A DNA stretch of 14,493 bases from NCBI GenBank assembly GCA_015491595.1, contig WFVP01000002.1, positions 1 to 14,493 of the forward strand, in the 5' to 3' direction. How positions within the stretch are numbered: position 1 is the first letter of the stretch; each line of letters starts with the position of its first letter. The notes below the pieces were generated by a model that did no database searches, was not told the DNA's origin, and worked only from the letters and a program-made list of their open reading frames with translations. The DNA is from Anaerolineales bacterium. Its GTDB lineage: Bacteria; Chloroflexota; Anaerolineae; Anaerolineales; DRMV01. This document shows, one piece after another, positions 6,932 through 13,900 of this stretch. The position numbers and the translations under genes were made by a program.

Positions 6932-9900
6932 AACCCTTCTCCTGGAGATTCATCTCGTAATGCTTCTCGGATCCGCATCGTCGTGGTCTCACCCACCGTA
7001 GGCATGTGTAACCGGAAGACCACTTGACGGGCCTGGAAAATACGCAGGAGTTCGCCCGCGATTTCCTGGGTAAGCACCGAGGGGTCCCACAGGGAGACCA
7101 GATGGGTCCCCAGAGCGTGAATCCACTCTTCCCGCTGCAGGCGATGCTCGTAGTGCTGGATGCGCATCAAGTAGTGCATGGCCGGAGCCAGACGCTCCGT
7201 GAGAACCGAAAGGCGGTACACGAGGGCCCGGTCGAACCGATGGACCTGGTGCATGTCCCGCAGGCCCCACACGCCCAAGACCCGGCCGCCGACCACGAAG
7301 GGCAGTCCGACCCAGGACTGCGGGAAGGAGGACTGGGCCAGGTGGGAAGGCTCGCCCAGGCGTGTGAACATCTCCCGGGGTTCGGAGAAGAGGAGGGGGT
7401 GCTGCTCCTCCACCACCTTCTGCACCAGGGCCTGCTCCGCGGGAGACAACACGAAGTGGTACTGCTCCTGGCCCTCCAGGAAGACGAAGCTCTGTCCGAT
7501 GCGCCCCTCCTCGTCCACGAAGGCGAAGAAGTAATCGCCTTCTTCGGTGAACAGCTGGCGCAAGGAGCGCACCAGCGCGGTTAGGGCCTGGCCCAGGGTA
7601 GGCGCCTCCGTGCTCACCACGAAGAATTCCATCACCGTCTGCCAGAGGCGCACGTGTTCCTGCACGTCGGTGCGTTCCAGCATCTGGGCCAGGATGTGCA
7701 TCACCAGGGAGAGGGCGCTGAGGATTTCCTGAGGATACTCCCCGGGCTCTTCTAGGCCCAGCAGGAGCACCGCTTCCAGGCGCTGCTGCGTCCAGACCGG
7801 CAGCGTGACCACGCCCTTCCAGTTGCGCTCCTGGGCCAGCTCTCGCACCTCCCGGGGCAGGCGCTGTACCGCGCGCAGGGCCTCCAGGTCAGGCTCCAAC
7901 AGCCAGCGCTGCTCCCGACTAATGGGGAACAGGGTGCGCAGGGTGCGTCCTGCCAGGGTAGCCGGATACAACGGCTGCCACTGGTTCTCTGTTTCGGGGA
8001 CCCGGACCAGGAGGATGGACTGAGGGAAGTAGCGCTCCAGCAAGCGGGCCACCGCGAAAAAGATGCCCATCAAATCCGCGGACGCGGCCACGGATTGCAT
8101 CAGCCGGGTGGTGACCTCCATGAGCTGGTGCAGGTACATGCGCACCCAGGCCAGATGGGCAAAGGCCACCGCGCTGCTCACCGTGGGCGCCAAGTCCTGC
8201 ACCTGGTTCTGGAAAAGCTCGTCAAAGGTCTGGTCCTGGGTGCTGTAGAATAGCAGAGCACCAATGGGTCGGTTCTGCTGAAACAGGGGCTGAATCCATA
8301 CCGCCTTGTAGGGCTCGGGAATTTGTCCTCGATGGGTTTCCTGGGTATAGAGGGCCGGGCGGCGCTGGCGCAGCACCTCCTGCACCCAGTTTCGCTCAGC
8401 CGGCGTGCGCAGGGGCGGGGTTGTTTCCTCTTCGTCGTCGTCCGAAGCCGCCACGACCCGCCAGTCCACGGTGTGGCGGTCATCGTTCCACAACACCAGC
8501 ACGGGATGCACCGCCTGGGACAGGAAGGGCCGCAGTCCCTCCAGCATGCGCTGCAAGAAGCTGCGGAAGGACGTCGCGTCCTCGGGCGGAGCCTCGGCCA
8601 GCCAGTCCAGGAACAGGCGCACCTGGTACGTACGGCGTCGCACTTCATCCTCCAGGGAACGGTACAGCCGTTCCAGGGAGGCCGCCATGTGGTTGAACAC
8701 CTGGGCCAGGAGCGCGAACTCGTCCTGCCCCTTGACGGGCACGCGCACGTCCCACAAGCCCTCGGCAAAGGCCTGCACGCTCTCGGTCACTTCCCGCACC
8801 GGGCGGGCCACCCGGCGGCTGAACCACCAGCCTGCCAGGAGCATTATCCCCAGGAAAGCCAGGGCTTGCAGTTGGACATAACGGGCAATAGGCTTCGTCA
8901 AAGGCCCCAGGACTTCTGGGAGAGAAAACACCACCCCCATCTTAGCGTTTTCACCCACAAACGGCGCAGGAAAGGTCACCCAAATCCGTCCCCCGTCTTT
9001 CGGCTGGTATACCACTTGATGGCGTTGGAAATCCCGCACGTAAAGGGTTTTGGGGATATTCGCGGGGCGCTCAATTTCCATATGCACGGGAATTTGACGC
9101 CAGATAAACCAGGTTAGGGCCGACCACGAGTTGATTTTTGGGGGAGTCTGGATGACGGCCTCATACACCTCGTCGGGGGACAAGTAGCCCTTCTGTTCTT
9201 CCGCGGGAACCCCGAAAGCCTGTCCATTGGCTGTGATCAGGAAGGGCATACCTTGCAGAGAGAAGAAGCTTTGCATCCACGCGACCAGGGAATCAGGGGA
9301 CACCAAGCCAATGACCCACCATGCATCTCCGTGGTTATCTACAACAGGTTGGATGATACCCATCCAGGCCCAGTAGTAGCCAAAGGCAGGCTCGCTTCCC
9401 CAAATCAAGATTCCGGGGCGCTCGGCATCTTGATACGCATTCAGAGCCTCCATCAACTGCGGTGTCAAGACCCGCTGCTCCAGACGGCTCTGAGAACTGA
9501 TCCAAATGCGGCCCGTGGTATCTATAATGACGACATCCTGTACCCATAAAGGCACGTCCTGTTGCACGCCCAATTCATCCATCAGGCGATCCAGGAGCAG
9601 CGCTCGTACCGGTTCAAAACGCAGAGGGTCTTCCCGGACCTGACGCAAACGGCTCAGGTCCCGCAGAAAAACAGGGTTTTGCGTGACTTGTTGGAGGAGG
9701 TCAGCCTGGATACTGACGAGGTTGTCAAAACTGTAAAAGAGGGTTTCGGTCAAGAGTTCAGTACGTCGAATGAGACTTTGCACAATGCCGGTGTAAGAAG
9801 AGAAGTACAGGAAGACATGCAGGGCAATGATGGCAGGTCCCAAAATAAGCACGAGGAAGAGAAGGGTGCGGAATTGGTAACCTCGGTACCAGGGCACCGT

Positions 9901-9948
9901 TAATTGCCGCGGGGCTTCACCTGAAGGCGAGGACGTCATAACTCCCAT
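6928..9948 (-). CDS. dCache-like / HAMP / triple-GAF membrane sensor without kinase domain
   Basis: This 1006-residue protein has TM1 at about 27-50 and a large extracytoplasmic domain (about 51-357) with two Cache-like halves. The first contains VQDVVIIDTTGRIWISSQ and a GIIQPVVDNHGDAWWVIGLV strand pair; the second contains GMPFLITANGQAFG and RIWVTFPAPFVGE. TM2 is at about 358-376 and HAMP at about 376-430 (ARPVREV ... DEFALLAQVFNHMAASLERL), followed by a coiled coil. Three GAF or GAF-like domains occupy about 440-600, 605-760 and 765-925, and a half-GAF lies at about 935-985 (LLRIFQARQVVFRL). Family knowledge suggests the dCache part binds a small extracellular ligand. No output enzyme or H-box is seen. 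The ATG at 9948 has GGGAG 7 bases upstream and overlaps the receiver gene by 13 bases. The ATG at 9939 (codon 4) would instead make an ATGA overlap, and either could be used. The extracytoplasmic region is less GC-rich than the cytoplasmic half. Confidence 0.92.
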   Translation of the reverse strand: MGVMTSSPSGEAPRQLTVPWYRGYQFRTLLFLVLILGPAIIALHVFLYFSSYTGIVQSLIRRTELLTETLFYSFDNLVSIQADLLQQVTQNPVFLRDLSRLRQVREDPLRFEPVRALLLDRLMDELGVQQDVPLWVQDVVIIDTTGRIWISSQSRLEQRVLTPQLMEALNAYQDAERPGILIWGSEPAFGYYWAWMGIIQPVVDNHGDAWWVIGLVSPDSLVAWMQSFFSLQGMPFLITANGQAFGVPAEEQKGYLSPDEVYEAVIQTPPKINSWSALTWFIWRQIPVHMEIERPANIPKTLYVRDFQRHQVVYQPKDGGRIWVTFPAPFVGENAKMGVVFSLPEVLGPLTKPIARYVQLQALAFLGIMLLAGWWFSRRVARPVREVTESVQAFAEGLWDVRVPVKGQDEFALLAQVFNHMAASLERLYRSLEDEVRRRTYQVRLFLDWLAEAPPEDATSFRSFLQRMLEGLRPFLSQAVHPVLVLWNDDRHTVDWRVVAASDDDEEETTPPLRTPAERNWVQEVLRQRRPALYTQETHRGQIPEPYKAVWIQPLFQQNRPIGALLFYSTQDQTFDELFQNQVQDLAPTVSSAVAFAHLAWVRMYLHQLMEVTTRLMQSVAASADLMGIFFAVARLLERYFPQSILLVRVPETENQWQPLYPATLAGRTLRTLFPISREQRWLLEPDLEALRAVQRLPREVRELAQERNWKGVVTLPVWTQQRLEAVLLLGLEEPGEYPQEILSALSLVMHILAQMLERTDVQEHVRLWQTVMEFFVVSTEAPTLGQALTALVRSLRQLFTEEGDYFFAFVDEEGRIGQSFVFLEGQEQYHFVLSPAEQALVQKVVEEQHPLLFSEPREMFTRLGEPSHLAQSSFPQSWVGLPFVVGGRVLGVWGLRDMHQVHRFDRALVYRLSVLTERLAPAMHYLMRIQHYEHRLQREEWIHALGTHLVSLWDPSVLTQEIAGELLRIFQARQVVFRLHMPTVGETTTMRIREALRDESPGEGL

Positions 9949-10409
9949 ACTTCCTCTCCCGCCAAGATGCGCCGAATTTGGTCCGGGAAGCGGTCAGGGT
10001 CCAGGGGCTTGCCGATGAAGCCGTCGAATCCGGCCTCCTTGGCCTTGCGCATTTGCTCCACGCTGGCCTCTGCGGTGACGGCGACGATGGGGACGTCCTT
10101 CCAGCGCTCGGAAGCCCGCAGTTTCTTCAGGGCTTCATAACCGTCCTCATACGGCAGACGCAGGTCCATCAGGATGAGGTCGACCTTGGGCAGGGAATCG
10201 GCGAACTCCACCACTTCGTATCCCGAGGTCTTCCACTTGGTCTCGATGCCGATGTAGCTGAGCATCCGGGCGATGAGGACGAAATTGGCCACGTTGTCCT
10301 CCACCACCAGCACCGTCGCCCCTTCCGGCCGCACCGGAGCGCGCTTACGTCGTCCTTCTTGGGAGGAAGTGGCACGCGATTCAGCGGACAAACGGTGTTC
10401 ATCGCTCAT
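9936..10409 (-). CDS. Stand-alone CheY-like response regulator receiver (second of pair)
   Basis: This 157-residue single-domain receiver has a basic, probably disordered N-terminal extension (about 1-30, including GRRKRAPVRPEG). The CheY fold covers about 31-155, with acidic pair Glu37/Asp38 in VLVVEDN, phospho-acceptor Asp82 in LILMDLRLP, switch Thr112 in VAVTAEAS and conserved Lys134 in FIGKPLDP. There is no DNA-binding, enzymatic or HPt domain, so it must act by protein contact, as a phosphate sink, or as a relay. The open frame extends upstream to 10538, but that part is antisense-like and unrelated to receivers; the ATG at 10409, preceded by GGAGAAGGG and a 5-base spacer, gives the expected protein. 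The start overlaps the stop of the upstream receiver by 11 bases, and the end overlaps the sensor gene, so co-translation with both is likely. The cognate kinase is not in the window. Confidence 0.93.
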   Translation of the reverse strand: MSDEHRLSAESRATSSQEGRRKRAPVRPEGATVLVVEDNVANFVLIARMLSYIGIETKWKTSGYEVVEFADSLPKVDLILMDLRLPYEDGYEALKKLRASERWKDVPIVAVTAEASVEQMRKAKEAGFDGFIGKPLDPDRFPDQIRRILAGEEVWEL

Positions 10410-10791
10410 GGGAACCCTTCTCCACAGGCCGGAGGAATTCTCGGATGAGCTTGGGGAACGCGTCCACATCGATGGGTTTGGGAATATACCCATCGCATCC
10501 GACCTGATAACACCGGACGGGGGTGTCCCGCAAGACATCCGCGGTCAGGGCCACAATGGGCACGTGTTCCAGGTCCTTCCGCTGTCGCAACTGGCGCACA
10601 ATGGTGAATCCATCCACGCCGGGAAGGTGCAAGTCCACCAGAATCAGGTCCGGGTGATGCTCTTCCAGGAGGGCCATGAGTTCCTGCGCGTTTTCGGCCT
10701 CGAAGAGTTCATAGCCTTCCGCCACCAAAATCCGGCGGATGAGCAACCGATTCTCCGGGTTGTCTTCCACGTACAAGATTTTCGGGGCCAT
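10399..10791 (-). CDS. Stand-alone CheY-like response regulator receiver (first gene of the operon)
   Basis: This 130-residue protein is essentially only a receiver domain. It shows acidic residues Glu9/Asp10 (ILYVEDNPENR), phospho-acceptor Asp53 in LILVDLHLPGVDG, switch Thr83 in IVALTADV, and Lys105 in GYIPKPIDVDAFP. VEDNPENR and PKPID resemble the DivK/CheY-like receivers often attached to or near multi-sensor hybrid kinases (family knowledge). It lacks any output domain. The ATG at 10791 is preceded by GGGAG with a 6-base spacer, and a candidate extended -10 promoter lies about 40 bases upstream, making it the promoter-proximal gene of the cluster. Its 3' end overlaps the second receiver gene by 11 bases. 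The two receivers share the fold but are clearly divergent in sequence, so they are not a recent duplication. Confidence 0.95.
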   Translation of the reverse strand: MAPKILYVEDNPENRLLIRRILVAEGYELFEAENAQELMALLEEHHPDLILVDLHLPGVDGFTIVRQLRQRKDLEHVPIVALTADVLRDTPVRCYQVGCDGYIPKPIDVDAFPKLIREFLRPVEKGSHER

Positions 10792-10821
10792 GCCTCACTC
10801 CCGGATGAGACCACGTCAAGG

Positions 10822-10841
10822 TGTGCTGTTAATATAGCACA
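10822..10841. promoter_or_regulatory. Perfect dyad overlapping the -10, candidate operator
   Basis: TGTGCT (10822-10827) and AGCACA (10836-10841) form a perfect 6-bp inverted repeat with an 8-base AT-rich spacer. The dyad covers the -10 element and the expected start of transcription, where a dimeric repressor would block polymerase. The half-sites are short, so chance is possible. No regulator gene with a DNA-binding domain lies in the window to pair with it. Confidence 0.35.
10831..10839 (-). promoter_or_regulatory. Candidate extended -10 promoter for the sensory operon
   Basis: On the minus strand this reads TGCTATATT, that is TG-N-TATATT, a good sigma-70-type extended -10. Transcription would start near 10824 and leave a leader of roughly 30 bases before the receiver ATG at 10791. 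No convincing -35 hexamer is visible 16-18 bases upstream, which is common for extended -10 promoters. It lies downstream of the rpoB terminator, so the cluster is likely its own transcription unit. Confidence 0.55.
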
Positions 10842-10904
10842 TTCGCCAGGGACGCGCAGGGCCTTTTTAAGGAACCTCGCACCCGGGGAGATGAGGATTG
10901 CATG

Positions 10905-10944
10905 AGAAAAAGCAACAGGCCGGGGACGACCACCGTCCCCGGCC
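10905..10944 (-). terminator. Intrinsic terminator of rpoB
   Basis: A perfect 11-bp GC-rich inverted repeat (10918-10928 with 10934-10944) encloses a 5-base loop and is followed, reading leftward, by TGTTGC and five T residues (10907-10911). It starts 24 bases after the rpoB stop codon. This is a strong rho-independent terminator for leftward transcription and separates rpoB from the sensory operon. Confidence 0.85.
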
Positions 10945-10967
10945 CGGGCCAGGCGTGAGAGAAGGGG

Positions 10968-13900
10968 TCAGGAGGCCTGCGGTTTGGGCTTGGACGCCTC
11001 TTCCAGACCCTCCAGCAGGCCGGTGCGGAGCTTGGGAATGCGCGGTCGAGCCTCCTCCTTGCCGAAGGTGACCACGCCCTCGGGCGTCTCGGCCTCCACC
11101 GCGATGCCCAGGCTCTGGAGTTCTTTGACCAGCACCTTGAAGGAAGCCGGGAGCTTGGGCGGGTCGATGGGCTTGCCCTTGACGATGGCCTCGTAAGTGC
11201 GATTGCGGCCCTCGACGTCGTCGGACTTGATGGTCAGCATCTCCTGCAAGGTGTAAGCCGCGCCGTAGGCCTCCAGAGCCCACACTTCCATCTCGCCGAA
11301 CCGCTGACCGCCGAACTGGGCCTTGCCACCCAACGGCTGCTGAGTGATGAGGCTGTAAGGCCCAGTAGACCGGGCGTGGACCTTGTCCTCCACCAGGTGA
11401 TGGAGTTTCATAACCGTCATCACACCCACCGTCACCGGTCGGTCATAGGGTTCTCCCGTCATCCCGTCCCGCAGGATTTGCTTACCCAAGATGGGTATAG
11501 GCCGCCCCGTTTCCAGCATGACCTGGGAGGCCTTCTGGCGAATGGCTTCTTCGTCGTCCGGCAGGTCCGAGGTATCGTAGCCCAAGGACTCCATCCACAA
11601 GCGCAGGCCCACTTTGATGGCCTCCTGAGCCCGGCGCTCCCGCTCCGCGATGGACAGTTCCTCGTCCTCAAAGTGCAGGATGTCGTCTGGATTGTAGCCC
11701 TTTTCCTTCAACCATTCCCGCAGAGCGCTGCGGCGGGCGTAGACCTCGTCCGTGGCCAGGCGGTAGAGGTCGTAACCCCGGTCGTTCAACCACTGCTCCA
11801 TGTACAGGGCCCGCACGTCGTCTTCATTCCGCAGGAGTTCCGGTTCCAGACCTTTCTGTTCCTTCAGCCAGGCCCAGGCTCGTTCGGTGACTTCCCGCCA
11901 GGCTTGATCGATCAACCAGGCCCTGGCCAGTTCGGCCTCGATTTCCTTCTCACTGGGACCGTCAAAGACGGGGGTCTTGGCCCGAAAGCCCAGTCGGGAC
12001 GCGGCCCATCCCAAATGGGCTTCCAGAATCTGACCGATGTTCATCCGGCCGGGAACACCCAAAGGATTGAGGATGATGTCCACCGGCGTCCCGTCCTCCA
12101 GGAAGGGCATATCTTCCACCGGGACCACCTTGGAAACCACACCTTTGTTCCCGTGGCGGCCGGCCATCTTGTCACCCGCGGTAATCTTTCGGCGCTGGGC
12201 CACGAAGACCCGCACCATCTTCTCCACGCCGGGCGGCAGGTCCCGGGTCTCCTCTCGGGAGAAGACCTGCACACCCACCACCGTTCCCCACTCACCATGG
12301 GGCATACGGAGGGAGGTGTCCCGCACATCCCGGGACTTTTCGCCGAAAATGGCCCGGGCAGCCGCTCTTCCGGGGTGAGTTCCTTCTCGCCCTTGGGCGT
12401 GACCTTACCCACCAGGATATCCCCGGGGCCCACCTGGGCACCGATGCGGATGATGCCGTTCTCGTCCAGGTTGCGAAGCTGGTCTTCACCCACGTTAGGG
12501 ATATCCCGGGTGATTTCTTCCGGACCCAAGCGGGTATCCCGGGCCTCCACTTCGTACTTCTCGATGTGGATGGAGGTGTACTTGTCCTCCTGTACCAAGC
12601 GCTCGGAGATGAGCACGGCGTCCTCAAAGTTGCCGCCCTCCCAGGACACAAAGGCCACCACCACGTTCTGGCCCAGGGCCAACTCCCCGTCTTCCGTTGC
12701 GCTCACGTCGGCCAACACGTCGCCCTTCCTCACCCGTTGGCCCTTGGAGACGATGGGGCGCTGGTCCAGGCAGGTGCTCTGGTTGGAGCGCTCGAAACGG
12801 CGCAGGGGGTACACGTCCGTGTCGCCGTCGTCCGTGCGCACCACAATGCGCTCGCCCGTCACGGAGATGACTTCACCATCCCGTCGGGCCAGCACCACCG
12901 TACCCGAATCCTGGGCGGCCTTCTTCTCGATACCCGTGGCCACGATGGGCGCGTCGGGCTTGAGCAAGGGCACGGCCTGATTCTGCATGTTGGACCCCAT
13001 CAGGGCCCGCGTGGGGTCGTCGTGTTCCAGGAAGGGAATCAGGGACGCGCTCACGCCCACGATTTGGTGGGGCGCGACGTCTACGTAGGACACCTGCTCC
13101 GGTCGGGCGAACAGAAAGGAGCCCTTGTACCGACAGATGAGGTTTCGGGATTCGAACTCATCGTGCTCGTTGATGGGCGCGTTGGACTGGGCAATGTAGT
13201 AGCGGTCATCCTGATCGGCCGTGAGATAGTCCACATCCTTGGAAATCCAGGGCACGATGGACACCGGCTTGTCCTTCAGGGCCTTCGCAATCTTCTTGGC
13301 CAGTTTTTCATCCACCCGCACCCCGGCTTCGGCAAGGACCTTACCCGACTTGGGGTCCACCACATCTTCCCGCAATTTGCGTCCGACCAGACGGGGGTCG
13401 TTGGCCGGCAGTTCTTTGTACACCCGACGGTAGGGCGTCTCGATGAATCCATAGGGGTTGATGCGAGCATAGGTGGTCAACCGGCCGATGAGGCCGATGT
13501 TGGGACCTTCTGGCGTCTCGATGGGACAGATACGCGCGTAGTGGGAGTGGTGCACGTCCCGCACGTCGAAGCCTGCTCGTTCCCGGCGCAAACCACCCGG
13601 CCCCAGGGCCGAGAGGGTGCGCTTGTGGCGCAATTCCGAAAGGGGGTTGGTCTGGTCCATGAACTGGGAAAGCTGGCTGGAGGCGAAGAACTCCCGCAAA
13701 GCCGCGCTGATGGGTCGGATGTTGATGAGGGAAGCAGGCGTGACCTTTTCCTGGTCGCCCCGGATGGACATCCGCTCCTTTATGATGCGCTCCATGCGCC
13801 GCAGACCCACCCGCAGGCGGGCATAGACCAATTCACCCACCGTGCGCACCCGGCGGTTGCCCAGGTGGTCCATATCGTCGGGCGCTTCCAGGCCGTTGTT

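Noticed and set aside
1809..9948. Calling the three sensors histidine kinases
   Set aside because: No H-box, N, G1 or G2 box is visible in any of them; the C-termini end in half-GAF segments and polar tails.
10410..10538. Upstream extension of the second receiver to 10538
   Set aside because: The extra 43 residues overlap the first receiver in another frame and resemble nothing. The ATG at 10409 has GGAGAAGGG upstream.
10814..10819. TTGACG on the minus strand as a -35 box
   Set aside because: It lies downstream of the extended -10, and no -10 hexamer is found 16-18 bases further on before the receiver start codon.
11475..11957. Intein or mobile insertion inside rpoB
   Set aside because: The insert stays in frame, lacks the terminal Cys/Ser and His-Asn splice motifs or an endonuclease motif, and has base composition like the rest of the gene.
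12351..12361. Programmed -1 frameshift in rpoB
   Set aside because: The site T-GCC-CGG is not an X-XXY-YYZ slippery heptamer, and recoding of rpoB is not known; a missing base is simpler.
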